Program-made: the position numbers and the translations under genes | Origin: Coprococcus aceti | GTDB taxonomy: Bacteria; Bacillota; Clostridia; Lachnospirales; Lachnospiraceae | Assembly: GCF_025567285.1 (NCBI RefSeq) | Contig: NZ_JAOQJT010000003.1 | Location: 310,001-374,000, forward strand | Length of the DNA stretch: 64,000 nt | Direction of reading: 5' to 3' | In this document: positions 42,691 to 51,550 of the stretch, piece after piece | Numbering within the stretch: position 1 is the stretch's first letter | Layout: the number at the start of each line of letters is the position of its first letter | Notes under the pieces: generated by a model | The model's input: the letters and a program-made list of their open reading frames with translations, nothing else | What the model was told of the DNA's origin: nothing | Database searches by the model: none

Positions 42691-42909
42691 ATGTCAAAAG
42701 CAGATGTAATTGAAGTAGAAGGAACAGTAGTTGAGAAACTTCCAAATGCCATGTTTCAGGTAGAACTTGAGAATGGACACAAGGTTCTTGCTCATATAAG
42801 TGGAAAGCTGAGAATGAATTATATAAAGATTCTTCCTGGCGACAAAGTTACAATAGAGTTATCACCATACGATCTTACCAAGGGAAGAATCGTTTGGAGA
42901 GATAAATAA
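42691..42909 (+). CDS. infA: Translation initiation factor IF-1
   Basis: The 72-residue OB-fold factor occupies the 30S A site during initiation. Seen: DVIEVEGTVVEKLPNAMFQV, LENGHKVLAHISGKLRMNYI and LTKGRIVWR. GGAGGATTTTTGAAA precedes ATG 42691; the TTG at 42685 is not needed. Confidence 0.97.
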   Translation: MSKADVIEVEGTVVEKLPNAMFQVELENGHKVLAHISGKLRMNYIKILPGDKVTIELSPYDLTKGRIVWRDK

Positions 42910-42929
42910 TAAAAAAATGAATTTCCCTA

Positions 42930-42958
42930 TTGCATTTTATCAATGAAAATGATAGAAT
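42930..42958 (+). promoter_or_regulatory. Internal promoter before rpmJ-rpsM
   Basis: TTGCAT (42930-42935) and TAGAAT (42953-42958) have an exact 17-base spacer. It would drive rpmJ, rpsM, rpsK, rpsD, rpoA and rplQ separately from the upstream spc genes. Confidence 0.65.
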
Positions 42959-42998
42959 GCTAATTCGTAGCGGACTTTTTTTGAAAGGAGAGTTTCTA

Positions 42999-43112
42999 AT
43001 GAAGGTTAGAGCATCAGTAAAACCTATCTGCGATAAGTGCAAAGTTATCAAGAGAAAGGGAATCGTTAGAGTTATCTGCGAGAATCCAAAGCACAAGCAG
43101 CGTCAGGGTTAA
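42999..43112 (+). CDS. rpmJ: 50S ribosomal protein L36, zinc-binding type
   Basis: The 37-residue protein MKVRASVKPICDKCKV.. has a C-x2-C-x12-C-x4-H zinc site (CDKC, then ICENPKH). This is the standard short form. GAAAGGAGAG precedes the ATG. A 248-base leader with hairpins separates it from rpsM. Confidence 0.96.
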   Translation: MKVRASVKPICDKCKVIKRKGIVRVICENPKHKQRQG

Positions 43113-43360
43113 TCAAAAAAGGAAAAGAAGTATATGGATGATAGCCCATCCGGAAGTATACTTATTTTCGTGCGTCAGTACATATATCTAATGTACTGTA
43201 TTATTTAAAAGCGGCTGTGGCATACGTAGATATGCCAATACAATTATAGAAATATACAACTTAGTTGAAGTTTGCGGTGTATGCATTTCACCCCATAGCG
43301 TGTGCTATGGGATACATTTGTGGATTCAGCTTAAAAGAAGATTTTACGGAGGTTATTATA
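43113..43360 (+). promoter_or_regulatory. Leader region of rpsM with hairpins
   Basis: Two structures are seen: AAGTATA/TATACTT enclosing GGATG/CATCC at about 43128-43163, and a perfect CCCATAGC/GCTATGGG hairpin with GTGT loop at 43292-43311. No T-runs follow. A role in autoregulation by a ribosomal protein is possible but inferred. Confidence 0.5.
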
Positions 43361-43729
43361 ATGGCTCGTATTTCAGGTGTTGATTTACCAAGAGAGAAAC
43401 GTGTTGAAATTGGTCTTACTTATATCTATGGTATCGGACTTCCTTCATCACAGCGTATTCTTAAGGAAGCAAACGTTAATCCTGATACACGTTGCGCAGA
43501 TCTGACTGACGATGAGGTTAGAAGACTCAGCGAGGTTATCAAGGCAACTCAGGTAGTAGAGGGAGATTTACGTAGAGAGATAGGCTTCAATATTAAGCGT
43601 TTACAGGAGATTGCTTGCTATCGTGGTAAGCGTCATAGACAGGGACTTCCTGTTCGTGGACAGAAGACTAAGACTAACGCTAGAACTCGTAAGGGTCCTA
43701 AGAAGACTGTTGCTAATAAGAAGAAGTAA
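43361..43729 (+). CDS. rpsM: 30S ribosomal protein S13
   Basis: The 122-residue head protein starts MARISGVDLPREKRVEIGL, has the helix-hairpin region TYIYGIGLPSSQRIL and a very basic C-terminal tail (GLPVRGQKTKTNARTRKGPK). The frame is open further upstream, but GGAGG at 43348-43352 supports the ATG at 43361. Confidence 0.97.
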   Translation: MARISGVDLPREKRVEIGLTYIYGIGLPSSQRILKEANVNPDTRCADLTDDEVRRLSEVIKATQVVEGDLRREIGFNIKRLQEIACYRGKRHRQGLPVRGQKTKTNARTRKGPKKTVANKKK

Positions 43730-43774
43730 TATTTATAGAATATATTTGTAAAAAACCATAGGAGGTTTAGGCTA

Positions 43775-44170
43775 ATGGCTAAGCAGGCAACTAAAAAAGT
43801 GGCTAAGAAGCGTGTCAGAAAGAGCGTACAGCACGGACAGGCTCATATTCAGTCATCTTTCAATAATACAATTGTTACATTAACAGACGCTGAAGGCAAT
43901 GCGCTTTCATGGGCAAGCGCTGGTGGATTAGGATTTAAGGGTTCTAAGAAGTCAACTCCATATGCTGCTCAGATGGCTGCAGAGACAGCCGCAAAGGCTG
44001 CTGCACCTTACGGACTCAAGACAATCGACGTATTTGTCAAGGGACCAGGTTCAGGAAGAGAGGCTGCAATTCGTGCACTCTCAGCATGTGGTATAGATGT
44101 AGTTAGTATCAAGGATGTTACTCCGGTTCCACATAACGGATGTCGTCCACCAAAGAGAAGAAGAGTTTAA
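43775..44170 (+). CDS. rpsK: 30S ribosomal protein S11
   Basis: The 131-residue platform protein has HIQSSFNNTIVTLTDAEGNA, GSKKSTPYAAQMAAE and the C-terminal signature DVTPVPHNGCRPPKRRRV. AGGAGG precedes the ATG. rpsD follows 20 bases later. Confidence 0.97.
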   Translation: MAKQATKKVAKKRVRKSVQHGQAHIQSSFNNTIVTLTDAEGNALSWASAGGLGFKGSKKSTPYAAQMAAETAAKAAAPYGLKTIDVFVKGPGSGREAAIRALSACGIDVVSIKDVTPVPHNGCRPPKRRRV

Positions 44171-44190
44171 TTAGAGGAGGTACAAACAAG

Positions 44191-44784
44191 ATGGCAGTAG
44201 ATAGAACCCCAGTTCTTAAGAGATGCAGATCTTTAGGCATGGAGCCAATGTATCTCGGAATAGACAAGAAGTCAAACAGAAGACCAAACAGATCAAATAG
44301 AAAGCAGAGCGAGTATGGACTTCAGCTCCGCGAGAAGCAGAAGGCTAAGTTCATTTATGGTGTACTTGAGAAGCCTTTCCGTAACCTTTATGCAAAGGCT
44401 GAGCAGCAGAAGGGATTAACAGGTCCTAACCTCATGACATTACTTGAGCTTAGACTTGACAACATCATCTTCAGATTAGGCTTTGCAAGAACAAGAAGAG
44501 AGGCTAGACAGATCGTAGATCACAAGCACGTACTTGTAAATGGCAAGTGTGTAAACATCCCTTCATACTCAGTTAAGCCAGGCGATAAGATCGAGATCAG
44601 AGAGAAGAGCAAGTCTCTTCAGAGATACAAGGATATCATGGCTGCAACAGAGGGTGTTCTCGTACCAGGTTGGTTAACAGCAGACAGAGATAACCTCGCA
44701 GGTGAAGTTGTAGAGAAGCCAAGCAGAGAGCAGATCGATGTTCCTGTAAATGAGACTCTCATCGTCGAGTTATATTCTAAGTAA
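44191..44784 (+). CDS. rpsD: 30S ribosomal protein S4
   Basis: The 197-residue primary assembly protein has an S4 RNA-binding domain (LELRLDNIIFRLGFARTRRE, then ARQIVDHKHVLVNGK). The N-terminus lacks the zinc-type Cys cluster seen in some S4 proteins. GAGGAGG before ATG 44191 fixes the start; the earlier in-frame ATG at 44140 lies within rpsK. Confidence 0.96.
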   Translation: MAVDRTPVLKRCRSLGMEPMYLGIDKKSNRRPNRSNRKQSEYGLQLREKQKAKFIYGVLEKPFRNLYAKAEQQKGLTGPNLMTLLELRLDNIIFRLGFARTRREARQIVDHKHVLVNGKCVNIPSYSVKPGDKIEIREKSKSLQRYKDIMAATEGVLVPGWLTADRDNLAGEVVEKPSREQIDVPVNETLIVELYSK

Positions 44785-44855
44785 GATTTGTTCTTTATTT
44801 ATACATTTTGTAACTTGGAGTGTAGCATTTTAAAACCCGTAAAGGAGGGGCTTAG

Positions 44856-45812
44856 ATGTTTGAGTTTGAAAAACCAAAAATCGAGATCGTTGAGACTTCA
44901 GATGACAACAAATATGGCAAGTTTGTAATCGAGCCTTTAGAGAGAGGTTACGGTATAACACTTGGTAACTCACTTAGAAGAATAATGCTTTCTTCATTAC
45001 CAGGTACCGCTGTAAGCCACGTTAAGATAAAGGGTGTTTTACACGAGTTCAGCTCAATACCAGGTGTAAAAGAGGATGTTACTGAGATAATAATGAACAT
45101 CAAGAATGTCGTTATCAAGAATAACTCAGATACATTTGAGCCAAAGCAGGCATACATCGATGTTGTTGGTGAGCGCGTTGTTAAGGCAGGAGATATCAAG
45201 GTTGACGGAGATATAGAGATTGTAAATCCTGATCTTGTAATCGCAAACCTTAGTGGTCCGGACGCAAAGCTTGAGATGGAGCTTACAATTGTCAACGGAC
45301 GTGGATATGTAAGCCTTGACAAGAACAAGGAAGCAGATGCACCAATTGATGTCATCGCTATTGACTCAATCTTCACCCCTGTTGAAAGAGTAAACCTTAC
45401 AGTTCAGAATACACGTGTTGGTCAGGTTACTGACTATGATAAGTTAACTCTTGATGTATATACAAACGGAGCTCTTGCTCCAGATGAGGCAGTAAGTCTT
45501 GCTGCAAATCTTCTGGTAGAGCACTTGAAGCTGTTCGTAGATTTATCAGAGAACGCACGTCTTGTAGATGTTATGGTTGAGAGCACAACAGACGAGAAGG
45601 AAAAGGTTCTTGAGATGAATATCGATGAGCTCGAGTTATCAGTTCGTTCATACAACTGTTTGAAGAGAGCTGGCATCAACACAGTTCAGGAACTTATAAA
45701 CAAGACACCAGAGGATATGATGAAGGTTCGTAACCTTGGTCGTAAGTCACTGGATGAAGTATTAGCTAAGCTTAAGGAGTTAGGCTTATCACTTAATCAG
45801 AACGAGGACTAA
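44856..45812 (+). CDS. rpoA: RNA polymerase alpha subunit
   Basis: The 318-residue subunit has an N-terminal assembly domain (FVIEPLERGYGITLGNSLRR, LSSLPGTAV) and a C-terminal domain (about 245-318) with LELSVRSYNCLKRAGINTV and VRNLGRKSLDEVLAKL, which binds UP elements and activators. AAAGGAGGGG precedes the ATG. It sits in the standard place between rpsD and rplQ. Confidence 0.98.
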   Translation: MFEFEKPKIEIVETSDDNKYGKFVIEPLERGYGITLGNSLRRIMLSSLPGTAVSHVKIKGVLHEFSSIPGVKEDVTEIIMNIKNVVIKNNSDTFEPKQAYIDVVGERVVKAGDIKVDGDIEIVNPDLVIANLSGPDAKLEMELTIVNGRGYVSLDKNKEADAPIDVIAIDSIFTPVERVNLTVQNTRVGQVTDYDKLTLDVYTNGALAPDEAVSLAANLLVEHLKLFVDLSENARLVDVMVESTTDEKEKVLEMNIDELELSVRSYNCLKRAGINTVQELINKTPEDMMKVRNLGRKSLDEVLAKLKELGLSLNQNED

Positions 45813-45892
45813 TAGCAGTTCCCGTATACCACTCAAGCTGAATAATAGTAAGCACAGTGAAGACCCGCAAAGGGTATAGGAGGATAATTAAA

Positions 45893-46429
45893 ATGGCAAA
45901 GTATAGAAAGCTTGGAAAAGCAAGCGCACAGAGAAACGCATTACTTCGTAACCAGGTAACTCAGTTACTGTATCATGGAAAGATCAAGACAACAGAGGCA
46001 AGAGCTAAGGAAGTTGTTAAGATCGCAGAGAAGCTCATCACTTTAGCAGTTGCTGAGAAGGACAACTACGATGAGGTTACAGTTCAGGCTAAGGTTGCTA
46101 AGAAGGATAAAGATGGCAAGAGAATCAAGGAAGTTGTAGACGGTAAGAAGGTTACAGTATACGACACAGTTGAGAAGACAGTTAAGAAGGATCAGCCTTC
46201 AAGACTTCATGCCAGAAGAGAGATGCTCAAGGTTTTATATCCAGTTGTTGAAGTTCCTACAGATGCTGCTGGTAAGAAGGCCGGTACTAAGAAGATCGAC
46301 TTAACACAGAAGTTATTCGATGAGTATGGTACAAAGTACGCAGGACGTAAGGGTGGTTACACAAGAATCATCAAGATCGGTCAGCGTAAGGGTGATCAGG
46401 CTCTTGAGGTTATTCTCGAGTTAGTATAA
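45893..46429 (+). CDS. rplQ: 50S ribosomal protein L17 with a large internal insertion
   Basis: This is a 178-residue protein, against about 115-125 in most bacteria. The conserved core is present at both ends: MAKYRKLGKASAQRNALLRN and RLHARREMLKVL, then YGTKYAGRKGGYTRI and GDQALEVILELV. Extra charged sequence (about residues 58-100, rich in Lys, Asp and Val) separates the first helices from RLHARR, with further residues around 118-132. TAGGAGG precedes ATG 45893. It ends the alpha operon before a strong terminator. Confidence 0.95.
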   Translation: MAKYRKLGKASAQRNALLRNQVTQLLYHGKIKTTEARAKEVVKIAEKLITLAVAEKDNYDEVTVQAKVAKKDKDGKRIKEVVDGKKVTVYDTVEKTVKKDQPSRLHARREMLKVLYPVVEVPTDAAGKKAGTKKIDLTQKLFDEYGTKYAGRKGGYTRIIKIGQRKGDQALEVILELV

Positions 46430-46454
46430 TCGATTGATATTATACAGATAAATA

Positions 46455-46514
46455 AACAGGGCTGCAGTACATAGACGTATTAGTTTACGTTCGTGTACGG
46501 CGGCCCTGTTTTTT
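46455..46514 (+). terminator. Terminator of the ribosomal super-operon
   Basis: AACAGGGC (46455-46462) pairs with GCCCTGTT (46503-46510), with inner GTAC pairings, followed by TTTTTT. It separates the alpha operon from the ECF transporter genes. Confidence 0.85.
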
Positions 46515-46565
46515 AATAAAATTTAGTGAAATATAGAGATTTCATTGATATAGATTGGAAAGATT

Positions 46566-48200
46566 ATGAGCTTCATAAATGTAAAAGGACTATCTCATAA
46601 ATTTAATATAAAGGATAAAGACGGCAATAAGATAGGGGAGAACTGGGCAATAAAGGATGTAGATTTTCTTGCCGACAAGGGGGAGATAATCGCGATCCTT
46701 GGCAGAAACGGTTCAGGGAAGTCTACGTTTGCAAGACATTTGAATGGACTGCTTGCACCGCATGAGGGTTCGATAGTCATAGGTGGAAAAGACATGGCGG
46801 AGATGGGAGAGCTTACATCCATCAGACGACAGGTAGGAATGGTGTTTCAAAATCCCGATAACCAGATAGTTGGCAACACCCTCGCTGAGGATATAGGATT
46901 TGGGCTGGAGAATCTTGGCGTCTCCAGTGAAGATATATGGAAGAAGATAGATGAGATGCTGGAGCTCACAGGGCTCACAGCCTATAAGTATGCCAATACG
47001 TCAAGAATAAGCGGTGGACAGAAACAGCGGCTTGCAATCGCATCGTCCATGGCAATGACTCCGGATTGTATAGTGCTAGACGAGGCGACATCCATGCTTG
47101 ACCCGCAGGGAGCAAAGGATATGTTGGAGCTTGTGCAGAGATTGAACAAAGAAAAGAAAATAACCGTAATAATGGTGACTCACAGGATAACTGAGGCACT
47201 TATGGCGGATAAAGTATACATATTGGATAATAGCAGGATCGTGGCAGAGGGTACACCTGGAGATGTATTTACAGATGTTGACCGGCTTAAGAGCTATGGA
47301 CTGGAGATACCGGTTGATATGAAGCGTAGGGCCGGAATACCGATCGATATCTGCTATAAATATAAGAACAGGCATATGGATATAAGCAGCGATATGAACA
47401 ATGCGCAGAGTAATCATGCTGAGGATGAGAAGACTGCAGATAATTCAGAAAAATGTATAGTTGAGATTCAGAATGTATCATATTCGTATGTGAATGGAAA
47501 TGAGTCATTTCAGGCGCTTTCTGATATAAACATCAAGATATATGAAGGACAGGTTGTCGCTGTAATAGGGCAGACCGGCTCGGGAAAGAGTACACTGCTT
47601 CAAATGATAAATAAGCTGATAGTTCCACAGAGTGGCAAGGTATATCTGTATGATACGGATGTGCAGAGTGTAAGAAATATCAAGGATATCCGCAGGAGGA
47701 TAGGGTATGTATTTCAGTTCCCTGAGTCCCAGTTGTTTGAGAATACGGTGCTCAAGGATGTAATGTATGGCCCGATAAACTTTGGAATGTCAAAGAGAGA
47801 GGCTGAGGATGCTGCCAGAAAGGCGCTTGAGTTGGTGGGAGTACCGGAGAAATATGCGGAGTATTCTCCATTCGAATTGTCCGGTGGTTTGAAAAAGAGG
47901 GTGGCAATAGCGGGAATACTGGCATATGAGCCAGACGTATTGATCCTTGATGAGCCTGCATGCGGGCTTGACGGAGAGAGCCGGGAGCAGTTATGGAATC
48001 TCGTCAGAAAGCTCAACAGAGAGAAAAATGTGACGATCATACTGGTATCCCACGACATGGAGGATGTGTATGAGATGTCAGAGAGGATTCTTCTTATGGA
48101 GCATGGAAGGATAGTGTATGATGGAGGGACAGGTGAGTTTTTTGAGGACAGGAGCTTACTTGAGCGGTACGGTATAGATGTTTCCGGGTGCCCGGAATAG
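46566..48200 (+). CDS. ecfA: ECF transporter ATPase, EcfA1-EcfA2 fused in one chain
   Basis: The 544-residue protein contains two complete ABC ATPase domains. Domain 1: Walker A GRNGSGKST (46-54), signature ISGGQKQRLAIA, Walker B CIVLDEATSMLDP. Domain 2: Walker A GQTGSGKST (335-343), signature LSGGLKKRVAIAG, Walker B VLILDEPACGLD. In most Firmicutes these are two adjacent genes, ecfA1 and ecfA2, in this same location; here they are one uninterrupted frame. With EcfT it forms the shared energising module for vitamin S-components. A linker of about 55 polar residues (268-300) joins the halves. The ribosome binding site (GGAAAG) is weak. ecfT starts 10 bases downstream. Confidence 0.92.
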   Translation: MSFINVKGLSHKFNIKDKDGNKIGENWAIKDVDFLADKGEIIAILGRNGSGKSTFARHLNGLLAPHEGSIVIGGKDMAEMGELTSIRRQVGMVFQNPDNQIVGNTLAEDIGFGLENLGVSSEDIWKKIDEMLELTGLTAYKYANTSRISGGQKQRLAIASSMAMTPDCIVLDEATSMLDPQGAKDMLELVQRLNKEKKITVIMVTHRITEALMADKVYILDNSRIVAEGTPGDVFTDVDRLKSYGLEIPVDMKRRAGIPIDICYKYKNRHMDISSDMNNAQSNHAEDEKTADNSEKCIVEIQNVSYSYVNGNESFQALSDINIKIYEGQVVAVIGQTGSGKSTLLQMINKLIVPQSGKVYLYDTDVQSVRNIKDIRRRIGYVFQFPESQLFENTVLKDVMYGPINFGMSKREAEDAARKALELVGVPEKYAEYSPFELSGGLKKRVAIAGILAYEPDVLILDEPACGLDGESREQLWNLVRKLNREKNVTIILVSHDMEDVYEMSERILLMEHGRIVYDGGTGEFFEDRSLLERYGIDVSGCPE

Positions 48201-48210
48201 GAGATTTACT

Positions 48211-49011
48211 ATGATACGAGATATTACAATAGGACAATATTACAGTGGCAATTCTGTGATACATAGAATGGATCCGAGAACAAAGCTTGCAATAACATTT
48301 CTATATGCCATATCGCTGTTTCTTTGCAAGGACTGGATCATGATACTTGCCGCAACGGCATTCCTCTGTATATATGTGGCGGTGAGCAGGGTGCCGATAA
48401 CATACATTTGCAGGGGACTGAAGGTCATATGGATGTTTATTCTGTTTACAGCAATATTCAGCGTGTTCAACGGGGACGGACGGGTACTTTGGAGCTGGCA
48501 CAGACTTCGCATAACAGATAACAGTGTGATGACTACGGTGCTTGTGGTTATACGCCTTGTATACCTCATAATAGGCTCATCTGTCATGACGTACACTACA
48601 AGACCGATGAATCTGGCAAATGGACTGGAGAGCAGTCTGGGATTCTTGAAGAAAATAAAGGTTCCGGTGTCTGATATGGCCATGATGCTTATGATCGCAT
48701 TGCGATTTATCCCGATATTTATGGAGGAGCTGGATAAGATCATGAAGGCACAGCTTTCCAGAGGTGCGGACTTCGAGAGTGGCAATATATTCAAGAGGAT
48801 AAAGAGTTATGTACCTGTATTTGTACCATTATTTGTATCGGCGATAAGGAGGGCCACAGATCTTGCCCAGGCCATGGATGCCAGATGTTTTGACGGCAGC
48901 GAAGGCAGGAGCCGCATGAATCCGTTAAAATACAGTGGAACAGACTATGTAAGTTATGCTATAGTGTTGGTGTATCTGGGATGCATGATAGTATACAGAT
49001 GTGTGATGTAG
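48211..49011 (+). CDS. ecfT: ECF transporter transmembrane subunit EcfT
   Basis: The 266-residue membrane protein couples the EcfA ATPases to substrate-binding S-components. Seen: HRMDPRTKLAITFLYAISL near the N-terminus and the two Ala-Arg-Gly coupling motifs, AQLSRGADFE and AMDARCFDG, the second in a slightly altered ARC form. TAGGAG before ATG 48211 sets the start; the frame is open into ecfA. truA follows after about 186 bases. Confidence 0.92.
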   Translation: MIRDITIGQYYSGNSVIHRMDPRTKLAITFLYAISLFLCKDWIMILAATAFLCIYVAVSRVPITYICRGLKVIWMFILFTAIFSVFNGDGRVLWSWHRLRITDNSVMTTVLVVIRLVYLIIGSSVMTYTTRPMNLANGLESSLGFLKKIKVPVSDMAMMLMIALRFIPIFMEELDKIMKAQLSRGADFESGNIFKRIKSYVPVFVPLFVSAIRRATDLAQAMDARCFDGSEGRSRMNPLKYSGTDYVSYAIVLVYLGCMIVYRCVM

Positions 49012-49197
49012 GAAATCCTGCAATCTTATTTCGGGATACATGCGCACTTCGGGATCAAAAGTCGTTTGTATATAGATTTGTTTTAAATATTACAGAGTCA
49101 ATGACGATCGGGCTTGATTAAGAATTGGAGCGTAATTCAGATACATCGATAATATAGAAAAGGATACGGATGTGTCAGATACATCCCTAGTACGAAT

Positions 49198-49935
49198 ATG
49201 AAGAGAGTAAAATTGATCGTAGCCTACGATGGAACAAATTATTGTGGATGGCAGGTTCAGATAAATGGAATAACGGTTGAGGAAGTCCTGAATAAGACAC
49301 TCAGCGAGCTTTGTCATGAGGATATAAAGGTTATAGGAGCCAGCAGAACGGATTCCGGTGTACATGCACTGGGAAATGTGGCGGTGTTCGACACTGAATC
49401 AGGAATACCTGGAGAGAAGTTTTCATTTGCGCTTAATCAGCGGCTCCCGGAAGACATAAGGATACAGGAGTCATGCCAGGTGGCTGACGATTTTCATCCG
49501 AGATATTGTGACACGATCAAGACATATGAATACAAGATATTAAACAGAAGATTTGATATGCCGACGGAGCGTCTTTACTCGACATTCGTCTATTATCCAC
49601 TTGATATAGATAAGATGAAGCGGGCTGCGGCAGTACTGGTTGGGGAGCATGATTTCAAGAGCTTCTGTTCATCAAGGTCTCAGGTGGAGAATACAGTCCG
49701 TACAATAACAGATATAACCATAGATAAAGTTGGTGATATGATACATATAAGGATCAGCGGCAATGGTTTCTTGTACAATATGGTCCGCATCATAGTGGGA
49801 ACTTTGATGAAGATAGGTCTTGGAATCTGGCCGGAGGACTGTATGGAGTCAATACTTGAGGCTAAGGATAGAACGAAAGCTGGTCCGAAAGCCGAGGCCA
49901 AGGGGCTTACTCTTGTGGAGATAAAATATCTGTAG
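49198..49935 (+). CDS. truA: tRNA pseudouridine(38-40) synthase
   Basis: The 245-residue enzyme modifies uridines in the anticodon arm. Catalytic Asp lies in ASRTDSGVHALGN, with YDGTNYCGWQVQ at the N-terminus and GNGFLYNMVRIIVGTL near the C-terminus. The ecfA-ecfT-truA-rplM-rpsI order is conserved in Gram-positives; here an alcohol dehydrogenase interrupts it before rplM. No strong ribosome binding site is seen directly upstream. Confidence 0.95.
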   Translation: MKRVKLIVAYDGTNYCGWQVQINGITVEEVLNKTLSELCHEDIKVIGASRTDSGVHALGNVAVFDTESGIPGEKFSFALNQRLPEDIRIQESCQVADDFHPRYCDTIKTYEYKILNRRFDMPTERLYSTFVYYPLDIDKMKRAAAVLVGEHDFKSFCSSRSQVENTVRTITDITIDKVGDMIHIRISGNGFLYNMVRIIVGTLMKIGLGIWPEDCMESILEAKDRTKAGPKAEAKGLTLVEIKYL

Positions 49936-50144
49936 ACGTATAATATTTGCCAGGATAAGATAAAATTGCTAATAATATATTGGCAGTTCATAAAACAGCG
50001 TGGTTATATTTTGTATATAATAATTTGGAAAAGTGGACTTGAAATAATCTAGAAATAAGAATGAAAAGTGGAAAACATCTAGCAAAACAGTGGAAAATAG
50101 ATGAAAAACATTGTGTGAAATGCACAAAAAATAATGAAAACAAG

Positions 50145-50264
50145 AGCCAATCATGTTATAATTACATTGAAATGCTGATACATGACGGATATGTCAGGAA
50201 TTGTTTCGAAGTGTTCGGAATATTTCAAGGTGTTTCAGTGAAGATAACATGATTGGCTTTTTTT
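50145..50264 (+). promoter_or_regulatory. Structured leader ending in a terminator before the alcohol dehydrogenase
   Basis: A perfect 15-bp helix pairs AGCCAATCATGTTAT (50145-50159) with 50244-50258 and is followed by a run of about eight T. Inside, CATTGAAAT (50165-50173) pairs with GTTTCAGTG (50232-50240), and two arms lie within: CTGA/TCAG (50175-50197) and TTTCGAA/TTCGGAA (50204-50220). The whole reads as a multi-branched terminator ending about 10 bases before the ribosome binding site. Smaller hairpins lie upstream (50080-50125). Riboswitch or attenuator function is inferred. Confidence 0.65.
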
Positions 50265-50288
50265 ATTTCGATTTTAGGAGGGCAAACG

Positions 50289-51506
50289 ATGGCAAGATTT
50301 ACATTACCAAGAGATTTATATCACGGAAAAGGTGCTTTGGAGGCACTCAAAACATTCAAGGGTAAGAGAGCTATGGTCTGTGTTGGAGGCGGATCCATGA
50401 AAAGATTTGGATTCCTTGACAGGGCAGTTCAGTACCTTGAGGAAGCTGGAATGGAAGTTAAGTTATTTGAGGGAATTGAGCCAGATCCTTCAGTAGAGAC
50501 GGTTATGAAGGGTGCAGCAGCCATGCTTGAATTTGAGCCAGACTGGATAGTGGCCATCGGCGGTGGTTCACCTATAGATGCAGCAAAGGCTATGTGGATA
50601 AAGTATGAGTATCCAGATGCGACATTTGAGGACATGTGCAAGGTGTTTGGAATTCCGGAGCTCAGAAAGAAAGCTCATTTCTGTGCTATTTCTTCAACAT
50701 CAGGAACTGCAACAGAGGTTACAGCATTCTCGATCATCACAGATTATGAGAAGGGAATCAAGTATCCGATAGCTGATTTTGAGATCACACCGGATGTTGC
50801 GATCGTAGATCCTGAGCTGGCAGAGACCATGCCTCAGAAGCTGGTTGCTCACACAGGTATGGATGCCATGACACATGCAATCGAGGCTTATGTATCGACA
50901 GCAAACTGTGATTTTACAGATCCACTGGCACTTCATGCGATCAAGATGATCCAGAATGATCTGGTTGGATCATATAACGGAGACATGGAGAAGCGTGACG
51001 CAATGCATAATGCGCAGTGCCTGGCAGGTATGGCATTTTCAAATGCACTGCTTGGAATCGTACATTCAATGGCACACAAGACCGGAGCAGCATTTGCCGA
51101 TTACGGTGCACATATCATCCACGGAGCAGCAAATGCGATGTATCTCCCGAAGGTTATCGCTTTCAATGCAAAGGATGAGACAGCAAAGATTCGTTACGGC
51201 GAGATAGCAGACTTCATGGGCCTTGGCGGAGAGACACTCGACGAGAAGGTAGCTCTTCTCATCGCATATCTGCGCAAGATGAATGATGAGCTGAACATAC
51301 CTCACTGTATCAAGAATTATGGACCTGACAGCTATCCATGTGAGCAGGGCTTTGTTCCGGAGGACGTATTCCTTGAGAGACTTCCTGAGATCGCTGCAAA
51401 TGCGATACTTGATGCATGTACAGGCTCCAACCCAAGACAGCCAAGCCAGGAGGAGATGGAGAAGCTGCTGAAGTGCTGCTACTATGACACAGAGGTGGAT
51501 TTCTAA
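50289..51506 (+). CDS. Iron-containing (group III) alcohol dehydrogenase
   Basis: This is a 405-residue NAD(P)H-dependent enzyme. The nucleotide loop is AIGGGSPIDAAKAMW, and iron ligands are Asp and His in TGMDAMTHAIEAY, His in GIVHSMAHKTGA and His in HIIHGAANA. Similarity of layout to the C-terminal half of AdhE suggests aldehyde/alcohol (ethanol or butanol) interconversion in fermentation. AGGAGGGC fixes ATG 50289. The preceding terminator leader implies conditional expression. A terminator follows at 51551. Confidence 0.9.
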   Translation: MARFTLPRDLYHGKGALEALKTFKGKRAMVCVGGGSMKRFGFLDRAVQYLEEAGMEVKLFEGIEPDPSVETVMKGAAAMLEFEPDWIVAIGGGSPIDAAKAMWIKYEYPDATFEDMCKVFGIPELRKKAHFCAISSTSGTATEVTAFSIITDYEKGIKYPIADFEITPDVAIVDPELAETMPQKLVAHTGMDAMTHAIEAYVSTANCDFTDPLALHAIKMIQNDLVGSYNGDMEKRDAMHNAQCLAGMAFSNALLGIVHSMAHKTGAAFADYGAHIIHGAANAMYLPKVIAFNAKDETAKIRYGEIADFMGLGGETLDEKVALLIAYLRKMNDELNIPHCIKNYGPDSYPCEQGFVPEDVFLERLPEIAANAILDACTGSNPRQPSQEEMEKLLKCCYYDTEVDF

Positions 51507-51550
51507 ATAAAAGATAGTATTTACAGACAGAAGAATGAATGATAATATGG

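Noticed and set aside
50061..50252. A 63-codon frame in the leader before the alcohol dehydrogenase
   Set aside because: It has no ribosome binding site, ends inside the terminator stem, and its composition is not protein-like. The RNA structure explains the region better, although a leader peptide cannot be fully excluded.
50145..50264. T-box riboswitch before the alcohol dehydrogenase
   Set aside because: The T-box core sequence (AGGGTGGNACCGCG-like) is absent and the gene is not an aminoacylation or amino-acid gene.
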